Assembly (NCBI GenBank): GCA_023432075.1
Contig: JAEYVD010000326.1
Span: 1 to 12,700 of the forward strand
DNA from: Pseudomonadota bacterium
Lineage (GTDB): Bacteria > Pseudomonadota > Gammaproteobacteria > Burkholderiales > Burkholderiaceae_B
Direction of reading: 5' to 3'
DNA length: 12,700 bases
The notes below the pieces were generated by a model. It had not been told where the DNA came from. It did no database searches and saw only the letters and a list, made by a program, of their open reading frames with translations. Positions 5,428 to 12,690 of this stretch are shown one piece after another. The stretch's first letter is position 1; every line of letters begins with the position of its first letter. Made by a program: the position numbers and the translations under genes.

Positions 5428-7525
5428 CCTTTGCTTCGGGCAGGTTCGCCGGCAGGGCAGGCCCTTCCTGCCGCCGGCGCGCGAAGTCCACAACAAGTTC
5501 GCCGGACACCGCCTTGCTGTAATACCAGCCCTGCACGATGATCTCCGCGCTGGACGCCAGCGCGGACAACTGCCCATCGGTTTCCACGCCCTCGACAATG
5601 ATCTGCAGGTTCAATGCCTCGCAGAACCGCAAGAGGCCGCTCATTACCAGCGCGCCCCGGTCATGGCTCTGCGCCATCACGAAGCTGCGGTCGATCTTGA
5701 CCGCATCGAGCTGGAACTGGTGCAGGTAGCTCAACGCGGAATAACCGGTGCCGAAGTCGTCGATGTAGACGCGGGCGCCGATGCCGTGCAGCCGGTCGAA
5801 GGCGGTGTGCAGCGCCTGCGCGTCTTCGACCAGCGCATCTTCGGTCAGCTCCACCGAGATCTGGCCTTGCGTCTGGTCCAGGACCTTGATCAACCGTTCC
5901 AGGTACACCGGCGAGGTCAGCGTGGCGCCCGTGACGTTGATGGTCATGGGCAGCGAGAAGCCCTGCGCGCGCCACGCCAGGCATTGCCGCACGGCTTGCC
6001 GCGCCACCCAGAGGTCCACTTCGCGCATCAGGTCTGCCTGCGCCAGCCACCGCAGGAATTCCAGCGGCGCCTGCTGCGTGCCTTCGGGGCCGGTGGCGCG
6101 CAGCAGCGCCTCGCAGCCGGTGCACAGCCCCGTGCGCAGCGAGACCTGCGGCTGGTATTCCAGATAGAAGTCGTACTCGCTGATGGCGCGGATGCGCGCG
6201 ACCTCGGCGCGGCGCCGCGCGCGGGTGGCGTAGGTGGATGCGACGGGATCGTGCGCATACAGCAGCGATTCTTCCTGCAGTTGCGGAAAGGTCGTGTCCA
6301 GCGACTTGAAGTACACCGTGGAATCGGCCTTGCGCTGGCGCTCCAGCGCGATCAGAAAGGGCGCATAGATGCACGCGCCCAACGCCACCAGCGCGCATTG
6401 CAAGGCAATTCCCGCCAGGTGTTCGCCTGCGCCCAGATACGCGTTGAACAGCACGGGCGATGTCAAGGGCAGCGCCACGGTAGCGGGCGTCAACCAAGCC
6501 AGTTGCACCGCAGCCAGCGCGATCAGCACGTTGATGACAGGCGTGAGCACGAAAGGCAGCAGAAGCCGCGGATTCAGGATGAGCGGCAGGCCGAACAGCA
6601 GGATCTCGTTGATGTTCAAAAGCGATACGGGGATGCTTGCCAGCGCCAGCACCCGCAGCGAATCGCTGCGCGAGAACAGCAGAATCGCCACGACCAGCGA
6701 CAACGTTGCGCCCGAGCCGCCGATGAAGACGAAGGCGCCCAGCAGCGTGCCGTTCAGCGCATAGACACCTTCGTAGCCCGCGGCAACGCTCGTGGCGTTG
6801 AGCCGCGTGGCGTGGTCCAGCACGTCCATGACCGGCGCCATGGCGTGTGCGCCATGGATGCCGAAGAACCAGAACAGCGAGTTCAACGCGGCCACCAGCG
6901 CGCCGGAACGGTAGGGTCTGTCCAAAGACGCCAGGCTGAGCGGGATGTCGACCTGCGCCACCGCCGGGACGGAAAGCGCCGCGGACAGCGCCGCCATCAC
7001 CAGGCCGGCGGTCAGCAGGCCGGGCACGATCATGTTCAGCGAGTCGCGCACGTTCTCGCCGATCAGCCCGTCGGGCGCAAGCTGCGTCCAGCGGCGCCGG
7101 TGCAGCCAGGCCATCAGCGGCACGGCCGCGATCGGGATCACGATTGCGATGAACAGGGTGAGCGTGGACGCCGCGCGGGGGTAGGGGGCCAGCAGGCGTT
7201 CGGCGATGACGACCAGGCACAGGCATAACAGCGCGGTGGGCAGGTGCGGCAGCCGGTGGCGGATCGACAGCATGTAGCCGATGGCCGTGCCCGCCAGAAG
7301 CGGCATGACGGCGGACAGCGCGTCGTGCAGGTCGGCCAGGGAATCGGCAATGCCGTCCGGCAGGCCCAGCAGCCGCGCGCAGACCGACAGCACCAGGAAC
7401 AATGCGGACACCAGCAGGCAGGGCATGGCCCAGAGCAGCCCTTCGCGGATGGCGCGCAGGGCATTGGCGCTCGCCAGGGCGGCCAGCCGATCCCTCGGGT
7501 ACTGCGGGAAGATCGATTTCGGCAT
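5420..7525 (-). CDS. PTS EIIC (cellobiose-type) fused to EAL cyclic-di-GMP phosphodiesterase domain
   Basis: This is a 701-residue fusion. Residues about 20-395 are a polytopic membrane domain (about ten helices) resembling EIIC of the lactose/cellobiose PTS family: WFFGIHG (219-225, H224) and NINEILLFGLPLILNP (304-319, E307) correspond to the sugar-contacting His and Glu regions of ChbC. Residues about 452-680 are an EAL domain with the catalytic set intact: EAL (E472), N530, E559 in ELTE, DDFGTGYS (D589, D590), KID (K610), EGVET (E645) and QGWYYSKAV (Q665). It should therefore hydrolyse cyclic-di-GMP. There is no GGDEF, EIIA or EIIB part here and no such gene adjacent, so the EIIC probably acts as a sensor or as a carrier using remote partners. 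The ATG at 7525 has a poor ribosome binding site. A run of eight C lies 17 bases upstream of it. The 3' end overlaps the SPFH gene by eight bases. Confidence 0.92.
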   Translation of the reverse strand: MPKSIFPQYPRDRLAALASANALRAIREGLLWAMPCLLVSALFLVLSVCARLLGLPDGIADSLADLHDALSAVMPLLAGTAIGYMLSIRHRLPHLPTALLCLCLVVIAERLLAPYPRAASTLTLFIAIVIPIAAVPLMAWLHRRRWTQLAPDGLIGENVRDSLNMIVPGLLTAGLVMAALSAALSVPAVAQVDIPLSLASLDRPYRSGALVAALNSLFWFFGIHGAHAMAPVMDVLDHATRLNATSVAAGYEGVYALNGTLLGAFVFIGGSGATLSLVVAILLFSRSDSLRVLALASIPVSLLNINEILLFGLPLILNPRLLLPFVLTPVINVLIALAAVQLAWLTPATVALPLTSPVLFNAYLGAGEHLAGIALQCALVALGACIYAPFLIALERQRKADSTVYFKSLDTTFPQLQEESLLYAHDPVASTYATRARRRAEVARIRAISEYDFYLEYQPQVSLRTGLCTGCEALLRATGPEGTQQAPLEFLRWLAQADLMREVDLWVARQAVRQCLAWRAQGFSLPMTINVTGATLTSPVYLERLIKVLDQTQGQISVELTEDALVEDAQALHTAFDRLHGIGARVYIDDFGTGYSALSYLHQFQLDAVKIDRSFVMAQSHDRGALVMSGLLRFCEALNLQIIVEGVETDGQLSALASSAEIIVQGWYYSKAVSGELVVDFARRRQEGPALPANLPEAKAI

Positions 7526-7542
7526 TGCCGTCGTGGGGCGCA

Positions 7543-7550
7543 GGGGGGGG
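7543..7550 (-). repeat. Homopolymer: eight C (sense strand) in the EIIC-EAL leader
   Basis: Eight consecutive G on the + strand read as C8 on the coding strand, ending 17 bases before the start codon of the EIIC-EAL gene. It falls in the untranslated leader if the promoter at 7594-7623 is right. Runs of this length can slip during replication; a poly-C tract in Bordetella fim promoters is a known phase-variation switch. A switch here is only a possibility. Confidence 0.5.
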
Positions 7551-7593
7551 CGGACGGCCCGTGTCCGTCCGGAAGGTGAAAATCCGTTGCCGC

Positions 7594-7623
7594 ATGCTAG
7601 CGCCTGTATTCGGGCTTTAGCAA
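7594..7623 (-). promoter_or_regulatory. Candidate sigma-70-type promoter for the EIIC-EAL gene
   Basis: On the - strand, TTGCTA (7623-7618) and TAGCAT (7599-7594) are separated by 18 bases, each matching four of six consensus positions. A start of transcription near 7587 would give a leader of about 60 bases that includes the C8 run. Tentative. Confidence 0.3.
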
Positions 7624-7684
7624 TGCAAAAGAATGCGGTCTGCCTAGGGATTCCCCTCTGTCAATAATGCGTTGTTCGGCCTTT

Positions 7685-7720
7685 TTGACCGGGGACAAGT
7701 CCGGCAGGACGCTATACGAT
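7685..7720 (+). promoter_or_regulatory. Inverted repeat GGAC-AA-GTCC between promoter-like boxes, upstream of the 80-residue gene
   Basis: TTGACC (7685-7690) and TATACG (7713-7718) flank a short inverted repeat, GGAC-AA-GTCC (7693-7702), itself bracketed by CCGG copies at 7689 and 7701. The 22-base gap is too long for an ordinary sigma-70 promoter, so either only the -10-like box is used, or the site needs an activator. The rest of the 7526-7787 gap shows no further gene. Confidence 0.25.
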
Positions 7721-7787
7721 CGGAGGAACGCCGCTCTTTCGCAGACGGCGGCGCCACGCGCACATGCTTCACCAGGAGGAGACCTGG

Positions 7788-8030
7788 ATGTCTCAGTTGG
7801 ATTGGACGCCCGGCGACACCGTGCCGGATCGTCAGGGTTATTACGAGACGCGGCTGGACACCGGCGGCACGGCGATTTCGCTGTACAGCGTATTGGGGTG
7901 GATGCCCGTGAAGACGCCCGGCAACCTGGTGAGCTGGCGCGCCTTGCCGCCCGCCGTCGAACGCCAGGAAGCCGAACGGCATCTGCAGGAGATACGCGCC
8001 GCGCAGAGCCACGTTCCGATGGATTACTAG
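7788..8030 (+). CDS. Hypothetical 80-residue protein
   Basis: I do not recognise this protein. The start at 7788 is fixed by a strong AGGAGG (7774-7779) eight bases upstream, which rules out the in-frame ATG at 7764. The product is small, soluble and acidic, with no signal peptide. Its first half has short beta-like strands rich in aromatic and Gly residues (GYYETRLDTGGTAISLYSVLGW, ending near residue 38), followed by VSWRALPP (48-55) and a charged C-terminal helix (VERQEAERHLQEIRAA). The W-x-ALP ending of the strand region loosely recalls the small DUF551-type proteins, but I would not assign it. It lies alone between the divergent EIIC-EAL gene and the iron-uptake cluster, with about 35 bases between its stop and the -35 box of the next promoter. 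Confidence 0.75.
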   Translation: MSQLDWTPGDTVPDRQGYYETRLDTGGTAISLYSVLGWMPVKTPGNLVSWRALPPAVERQEAERHLQEIRAAQSHVPMDY

Positions 8031-8065
8031 GCGGCGCAGCCAGACGGCGCGCAGCGGGCCACGCC

Positions 8066-8093
8066 TTGCAAAGACGAAAACCGCATTTATAAT
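8066..8093 (+). promoter_or_regulatory. Promoter of the FecI-type sigma factor gene
   Basis: TTGCAA (8066-8071) and a perfect TATAAT (8088-8093) are separated by 16 bases. Transcription would begin near 8100, giving a leader of about 50 bases before the ATG at 8151. The -10 box abuts the Fur box, as in typical iron-repressed promoters. Confidence 0.7.
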
Positions 8094-8110
8094 TGCGAAT
8101 CATTTTCATT
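8092..8110 (+). promoter_or_regulatory. Fur box overlapping the start of transcription
   Basis: The core TGCGAAT-C-ATTTTCA (8094-8108) fits the 7-1-7 Fur consensus TGATAAT-N-ATTATCA in 11 of 14 positions. It directly follows the -10 box, so iron-loaded Fur would block initiation. Together with the downstream FecI, FecR and receptor genes this marks the cluster as iron-repressed. Confidence 0.75.
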
Positions 8111-8150
8111 TTGTCTTTGCTCTCAGGCGGTGACGCCGGGCCGCACCGTC

Positions 8151-8660
8151 ATGCCATCCTCCTCGTTTGCCTCTCATGCAGAGGTGCAGTCCGTTTACCA
8201 AGCCCATCACCAGTGGCTGCGTGGCGTGTTGCAACGCAAGCTGGGCAATGCGTCGGACGCGGCCGACCTGGCTCACGACACGTTCGAACGATTGATCCGC
8301 GCCAATGTCCGCGAACCGCTCAATGAGCCGCGCGCCTATCTGCGCACCATCGCCACGCGTCTGCTGATCGGCCGGGCACGCCGCGCCGCGCTGGAGGCCG
8401 CCTATGCCGAGACGCTGGCGCTGCAGCCCGTGGCGGTCGAGCCTTCGGTCGAGGCCCGCGCTCTGATTCTGGAGGCGCTTGCCGAGGTTTGCGAGCTGCT
8501 GGACACCTTACCCATGACCAGCCGCCGGATCTTCCTGATGGCGCAGATCGACGGCCTTTCCTATGCCGAGATCGGCAAGGCGTTGGGCCTGACGCCCAAC
8601 GCCGTGCAGAAGTCGCTGTCACGCTCGCTGGTGCACTGCTACACGGCCGTGTACGGCTGA
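8151..8660 (+). CDS. FecI-type ECF RNA polymerase sigma factor
   Basis: This is a 169-residue extracytoplasmic-function sigma factor of the iron-starvation (FecI) group, at the usual family length. Region 2 spans about 13-80 (VYQAHHQWLRGVLQRKLGN, then the DAADLAHDTFERLI core at 36-49 that contacts polymerase and the -10). Region 4 spans about 105-162 with the helix-turn-helix LSYAEIGKALGLTPNAVQKS (136-155) for the -35. I chose ATG 8151; an in-frame GTG at 8130 would add seven residues. The gene has a strong Fur-controlled promoter and is followed 11 bases later by a FecR-type regulator and then by a TonB receptor. By analogy with FecI it should be held by FecR until ferric siderophore binds the receptor, and then transcribe the receptor gene. 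Confidence 0.93.
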   Translation: MPSSSFASHAEVQSVYQAHHQWLRGVLQRKLGNASDAADLAHDTFERLIRANVREPLNEPRAYLRTIATRLLIGRARRAALEAAYAETLALQPVAVEPSVEARALILEALAEVCELLDTLPMTSRRIFLMAQIDGLSYAEIGKALGLTPNAVQKSLSRSLVHCYTAVYG

Positions 8661-8671
8661 ATCCCGGTTCC

Positions 8672-9673
8672 ATGGACAACGCCAAGCTGCTGCGGCCGCA
8701 CGCCCCCGAGGCGGGCGCCATCGACCCCAAGGTGATCCGGCAGGCGGCGGACTGGTGGGCGCGTCTGCGCGAAGACGCCAGCGCTGCGGATCGGGATCGC
8801 TTCGAGCAATGGCGGCGGGCCGCGCCCGCCCATGAGCTGGCATGGCAGCGGCTTGGCGCATTGACGCGTGACGTGGCGGCGGGCGTCGCGCAAGCCGGGC
8901 CGTCGGTGGCGTCGCGCACCCTGGCGCAGGCGCCGCTGATCCATTCGCGTCGCACGGCGATTCGCCTGATGGTGGCGTCCGTTGGCATGGGCCTGGGCGT
9001 CTGGGCCATCGCCGAGCGTGAAACGATTCGCCAGTTGTCCGCGGACCTGCGCACCGGCACCGGTGAACGCCGGACGGTGACGCTGCCCGACGGCACGCAG
9101 ATGCAGCTGAACGCCGGCACCGCGGTCGACCTGCGCTATACCGCCAGCCAACGCGAACTGGTGCTGCTGCAAGGCGAGATCCTGATCGAAACGGCGCCGG
9201 ACGCCAATGGCCGGCCGTTCAGCGTGCGCACGCGCGGTGGCGTGCTTACGCCGGTGGGCACACGCTTTGTGGTGCGCGATCTGGAATTGGGCCGCATGCG
9301 GGTGGCGGTGCTGCAAGGCGCGGTGGACGTGCGGGGCTTGGCGCCGGACGCGGCGCCGCGCCGCGTGCGTGCGGGCGAACAGGCGGAATTCACCGTGGAC
9401 GGCGGCTTTGTCGCGCGGACGCTGGAACCGGGCGTGTCCGCCTGGCTTGACGGCATGCTGATCGCGGATGAAATGCCCTTGTCCGAATTCCTGCATGAAC
9501 TCGGACGCTACCGGCCCGGCCGCCTGCATTGCACCGGCGAGGCGGCAAGCCTGCGTGTGGTGGGCGCGTTCCCGCTGGCTGACACCGACAAGGTGCTGGC
9601 CATGCTTGAGGAAATTCTTCCGGTGCGGGTGCGCCGCTACACCCGTTATTGGGTGACGGTGAGCCGGACGTGA
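8672..9673 (+). CDS. FecR-type anti-sigma factor / signal transducer
   Basis: This is a 333-residue single-pass inner-membrane protein. Residues about 18-62 (VIRQAADWWARL ... FEQWRRAAPAHELAWQRL) form the DUF4880-type cytoplasmic anti-sigma domain. One transmembrane helix lies at about 96-114. The FecR domain follows (about 125-225, with RTVTLPDGTQMQLNAGTAVD at 134-153 and GVLTPVGTRFVV at 190-201), and a C-terminal DUF4974-like segment from about 260 (DEMPLSEFLHELGRYRPG) would contact the receptor's STN domain in the periplasm. The ATG at 8672 lies 11 bases after the sigma-factor stop and starts just before the DUF4880 homology, although the ribosome binding site is weak and coupling to the upstream gene is likely. 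Role: holds the sigma factor and passes the receptor's signal across the membrane. Confidence 0.93.
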   Translation: MDNAKLLRPHAPEAGAIDPKVIRQAADWWARLREDASAADRDRFEQWRRAAPAHELAWQRLGALTRDVAAGVAQAGPSVASRTLAQAPLIHSRRTAIRLMVASVGMGLGVWAIAERETIRQLSADLRTGTGERRTVTLPDGTQMQLNAGTAVDLRYTASQRELVLLQGEILIETAPDANGRPFSVRTRGGVLTPVGTRFVVRDLELGRMRVAVLQGAVDVRGLAPDAAPRRVRAGEQAEFTVDGGFVARTLEPGVSAWLDGMLIADEMPLSEFLHELGRYRPGRLHCTGEAASLRVVGAFPLADTDKVLAMLEEILPVRVRRYTRYWVTVSRT

Positions 9674-9696
9674 GCCGCCGCGTTACCGGCCGATTC

Positions 9697-9717
9697 CCCG
9701 TGGCAGCGGGCTTTTTT
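9697..9717 (+). terminator. Candidate intrinsic terminator after the FecR gene
   Basis: A short GC stem CCCG (9697-9700) / CGGG (9707-9710) with a six-base loop is followed by C and six T (9712-9717). The stem is only four pairs, so it may terminate only part of the transcripts. Its place, 24 bases after the FecR stop, suggests that the sigma/anti-sigma pair and the receptor are separate transcription units or are set at different levels. Confidence 0.45.
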
Positions 9718-9758
9718 GTAACCGCAACGGCGGATATCCCGATCTCGCGCTTCATGTA

Positions 9759-9786
9759 GGAAAAGCAGCCCGTGTCTTGGGGCTGC
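9759..9786 (+). promoter_or_regulatory. GGAAAA element and 7-bp hairpin ahead of the receptor gene
   Basis: GGAAAA (9759-9764) resembles the -35 element recognised by FecI-type sigma factors (GGAAAT in fecA). Immediately after it, GCAGCCC (9765-9771) and GGGCTGC (9780-9786) form a perfect seven-base inverted repeat with an eight-base loop and no T-run. The hairpin could be a leader RNA structure or a binding site within the promoter. The receptor ATG is 31 bases further on. Promoter assignment is inference from context. Confidence 0.35.
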
Positions 9787-9817
9787 GCCGATCCTTCATG
9801 AGCCTGGGAACCCTTTC

Positions 9818-12274
9818 ATGTCACCTCGTCCTGTCCGCGCCGCGGCGCTTGTCCGTCTACCCCTGCGGCGCACGGCGCTGAGCATCGCATTGCGTCGTTT
9901 CGCGCCCTGGGTTGCGGCGGCCGTGTTGGCGCCGGCGCCGGTGCACGCCCAGGCCCCGGCGCCGCGCCCCGTGGCGTTCAGCATTTCCGCCGGTCCGCTG
10001 AGCGCGGCGCTCGGCACGTTTGGCGTGCAGGCGGGCGTGATGGTGGCGTCCGATCCCGGTTTGACGGCCGGCGCCATGACGCGGGGACTGACGGGCACGT
10101 ATGGCGTGGAGGCCGCGTTGGAACGCCTGCTGGCGGGCACGGGACTGCAGGCGGTGGCACGCGCCGAGGGCGGATACCGCCTGCGTCAGGCGCCCGCCGA
10201 GACGACCGCGACACTGGCGCCCGTGATGGTGACGGGCACCTACACCACCACGACGGACGGGACGGGTTCGTACACGTCGCCAGCGGTCACCATCGGCAAG
10301 ACGGCGCAGGCGCTGAAGGACATTCCGCAATCCATCACCGTGCTGACGCGCCAGCGGATGGACGACCAGGACATGACCAGCCTGCCCGACGCCGTTAACA
10401 ACACGGCGGGCATGGTGGGCGTGCAGGGCGTGGGCGCCGGCGTCGCGATCAATTCCCGAGGTTTTCCCGTTGACCTCTTGCAATACGATGGCGTGTCCCT
10501 GCTGCGCAACAGCTACAGCCTGGGCAACTGGGAGCAGGACTCGCTGGTGTTCTATGACCGCGTGGAAATCCTGCGCGGCGCAGCCGGCCTTTTGCAAGGC
10601 GCGGGCAGCCCGGGCGGGGCGATCAACCTGGTGCGCAAGCGGGGTGGCGCGGAGCCGTCGGTGGTCGTGACGGGCAAGGTTGGGTCGTGGGATCACTATG
10701 GCCTGACGTTGGATGCGGGCGGCCCGCTCAATGAATCGGGCACGCTGCGCGGGCGGGTCGTGCTGGACGAGGATCGCAGCCATTCGTATATCGACTACGT
10801 GTGGGACAAGACGCGCAACCTGTACGCGGCGCTGGACTTCGACGTTACGCAAGACACCACGGTGGGATTGGGGGTGAGCAACCGGTACAGCCGGTCGCGG
10901 CCGATGTTCGTCGGTTATCCGCGTTTCGAGGACGGTGGCAGCATCGACCTGCCGCGCTCGACGTTCACCGGTTCGACCTGGAACCGCGCCACCAACGACC
11001 AGACCATCTTCAATGCCGACGTCACGCATCGCTTGAACGCGTCGTGGCGCTTCAGGCTTGCCGGCGTGGCGATGGACGAAGACAACACGACCGTGCACCA
11101 GCGCGTTGCCGGGGCCGTGCAGCGCGACGGCAGCGGCCTGGACTATGGCAATTTCGGCGTGGATTTCAAAAGCCGCCAGCGCGGGATGGACATGTCGGTG
11201 GCGGGCGATTTCGACGCTTGGGGCATGGCGCAGGAAGTGGTGGTCGGCGCCAACTATTCCAAACTCACGACGAATGACCGATTCACCCGCGCCTGGGAGA
11301 GCGGCGGCAATATCTTCGATCTCGATCACCACCGTCCGTGGCAGGACATGGACTCCATTGCCCAGGCCAGCGGCTACGATTCGCGCAGCGCCTACGACAT
11401 CCGGCAGAAGGGCATCTATGGCACATGGCGCGTCAAGCCCACCCAGTCCCTGGCGCTGATCGGCGGCGGTCGCGTCGGCTGGTTCGATTACCGCTACAGC
11501 GGGGGCGGCGACACGACGACTTCCACCACGTCTGGCCGCTTCATTCCCTACGCCGGCATCGTGTATTCGCTGACCGACAACTGGTCGGTCTACGGCAGCT
11601 ACACCACGGTGTTCGAGCCCCAGACCCAGCGCACCGTATCGGGCAGCCTGCTCAAGCCGATCGAGGGCAACAACTACGAGGTCGGCGTGAAGGGCGAACT
11701 GGCGGACGGCCGGGTCAACGCCCTGCTTGCGCTGTTCCGCTACGACCACAAGAACCGCGCCGTCAACGATTACGACGCCGGGTTTGCCTGCAATGGCTGG
11801 TACTGCTCGCGCGCGGCCGGCAAGGTCCGCAGCCAGGGCGTGGAAGCCGAGATTTCCGGCGAGGTGGTCAAGGGGCTGGAGCTGTATGCGGGCTATGCCT
11901 ACAACACCACGAAATTCCTGGAAGATCCGGACAACCAGGGCAAGGTCTTCAGCACCTGGACGCCCAAGCACATGCTGCGTCTGTGGGCCAACTACAGGCT
12001 GCCGGGCGCGTTGAACCGCCTGAGCGTGGGCGCGGGCGTGAATACGCAGACCGCCACGATCAGTTCGGACCGCGAGTTCAAGCTGGCGGGATTCACGATC
12101 TGGAATGCGCGCCTGGGTTACCAGGCAACGCCGGAACTGAGCTTCGGACTGAACGTGAACAACGTGTTCGACAAGAAGTACTACGTGCCTTCCTACAACA
12201 CGCTGTCCGGCAACAACTACTATGGCGAGCCGCGCAACGTGATGCTGACGATGCGCTACGCGCCCAGGCTGTAA
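9818..12274 (+). CDS. TonB-dependent siderophore receptor with STN signalling domain
   Basis: This is an 818-residue outer-membrane transducer of the FpvA/FecA/FhuE type. A long basic signal peptide runs to about residue 44 (cleavage after PVHA). The STN domain follows (about 52-124, VAFSISAGPLSAALGTFGVQ at 52-71), and this is the part that signals to FecR. A TonB-box-like stretch lies at about 132-139 (TLAPVMVT). The plug spans about 160-280, with DIPQSITVLT (168-177) and the conserved ILRGAAGLLQGAGSPGGAIN (251-270). The 22-strand barrel fills the rest, with NVNNVFDKKYY (779-789) near the end. The final residue is Leu rather than the usual Phe. An external-loop Cys pair (C658, C663 in FACNGWYC) may form a disulphide. 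The ligand is most likely a ferric siderophore, possibly hydroxamate type, but this cannot be read from sequence. The upstream sigma/FecR pair is its presumed regulator. Confidence 0.93.
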   Translation: MSPRPVRAAALVRLPLRRTALSIALRRFAPWVAAAVLAPAPVHAQAPAPRPVAFSISAGPLSAALGTFGVQAGVMVASDPGLTAGAMTRGLTGTYGVEAALERLLAGTGLQAVARAEGGYRLRQAPAETTATLAPVMVTGTYTTTTDGTGSYTSPAVTIGKTAQALKDIPQSITVLTRQRMDDQDMTSLPDAVNNTAGMVGVQGVGAGVAINSRGFPVDLLQYDGVSLLRNSYSLGNWEQDSLVFYDRVEILRGAAGLLQGAGSPGGAINLVRKRGGAEPSVVVTGKVGSWDHYGLTLDAGGPLNESGTLRGRVVLDEDRSHSYIDYVWDKTRNLYAALDFDVTQDTTVGLGVSNRYSRSRPMFVGYPRFEDGGSIDLPRSTFTGSTWNRATNDQTIFNADVTHRLNASWRFRLAGVAMDEDNTTVHQRVAGAVQRDGSGLDYGNFGVDFKSRQRGMDMSVAGDFDAWGMAQEVVVGANYSKLTTNDRFTRAWESGGNIFDLDHHRPWQDMDSIAQASGYDSRSAYDIRQKGIYGTWRVKPTQSLALIGGGRVGWFDYRYSGGGDTTTSTTSGRFIPYAGIVYSLTDNWSVYGSYTTVFEPQTQRTVSGSLLKPIEGNNYEVGVKGELADGRVNALLALFRYDHKNRAVNDYDAGFACNGWYCSRAAGKVRSQGVEAEISGEVVKGLELYAGYAYNTTKFLEDPDNQGKVFSTWTPKHMLRLWANYRLPGALNRLSVGAGVNTQTATISSDREFKLAGFTIWNARLGYQATPELSFGLNVNNVFDKKYYVPSYNTLSGNNYYGEPRNVMLTMRYAPRL

Positions 12275-12295
12275 GGATGCGCGCGGCGGCTCGTG

Positions 12296-12301
12296 TATAA
12301 C
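12296..12301 (+). promoter_or_regulatory. Candidate -10 box for the small membrane protein gene
   Basis: TATAAC (12296-12301) lies in the 71-base gap after the receptor gene, 44 bases before the proposed TTG start. No recognisable -35 is seen at the right distance, and no terminator is seen after the receptor, so read-through from the receptor is equally likely. Confidence 0.2.
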
Positions 12302-12345
12302 GTCCTGGACGGCGCCACCGATGCGCGTTGTGCAAGGAGCTGATT

Positions 12346-12690
12346 TTGCGCGAGTTTGTTGCGACGTTCCTGGATGCTGGCCTGCTGGTGCTGGCGGTGC
12401 TGGCCTTCCTGTTGCCGGCGCTGTCGGCGCTGGCCCTGGTGCTGCGCGCAAAGGCCGACAGGTTTCCCCGTCTGAACACGCCGGGCTGGCGGCGCGCCGG
12501 CATCGCGGTGCTGTGGCTGCCGTTCATCGTGATGGCCGTGTATGGCGGCACGGCATGGTGGGCCGCCAGCGTCTATGACCGCTACTATTTCTTCGGCCTG
12601 CTGATCTGCTTTGCGTATCTGCTGTGCGCCATGCTGTTGTCGGCGGCCGGCCTGTTCTGGATCCGCACGACGCGGGGCCGGCACCCCTGA
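12346..12690 (+). CDS. Small three-helix inner-membrane protein of unknown function (TTG start)
   Basis: The product is a 114-residue, very hydrophobic protein with three probable transmembrane helices at about 9-35, 49-71 and 80-107, short charged connectors (RAKADRFPRLN and SVYDRYY), and a basic C-terminal end (RTTRGRHP). I chose TTG at 12346 because AAGGAG (12334-12339) sits six bases before it. No ATG exists near the front of the frame. The frame is also open to a TTG at 12328, but that codon precedes the ribosome binding site. I recognise no family. It follows the siderophore receptor by 71 bases on the same strand and could belong to the iron module, but there is no sequence evidence for a role in transport. 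Confidence 0.7.
   Translation: MREFVATFLDAGLLVLAVLAFLLPALSALALVLRAKADRFPRLNTPGWRRAGIAVLWLPFIVMAVYGGTAWWAASVYDRYYFFGLLICFAYLLCAMLLSAAGLFWIRTTRGRHP

Noticed and set aside
5366..7228. Long open frame on the + strand opposite the EIIC-EAL gene
   Set aside because: Low-complexity Gln/Arg/His composition without domain signatures; the opposite frame carries two recognisable domains.
5661..7595. 644-codon frame on the same strand as the EIIC-EAL gene but shifted
   Set aside because: Arg/Gly/Ala-rich translation with no motifs; a frame-shifted shadow of a gene with full EIIC and EAL motifs.
8130..8150. GTG at 8130 as start of the sigma-factor gene
   Set aside because: The AGGCGG stretch overlaps the GTG instead of preceding it by a useful distance, and the added residues lie outside the family's conserved part; ATG 8151 is preferred.
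9857..12451. Very long open frame (864 codons) on the - strand opposite the receptor gene
   Set aside because: It is Arg-, His- and Ala-rich, has no family-like motifs, and mirrors the GC-rich codon pattern of the real receptor gene. It is a shadow frame.
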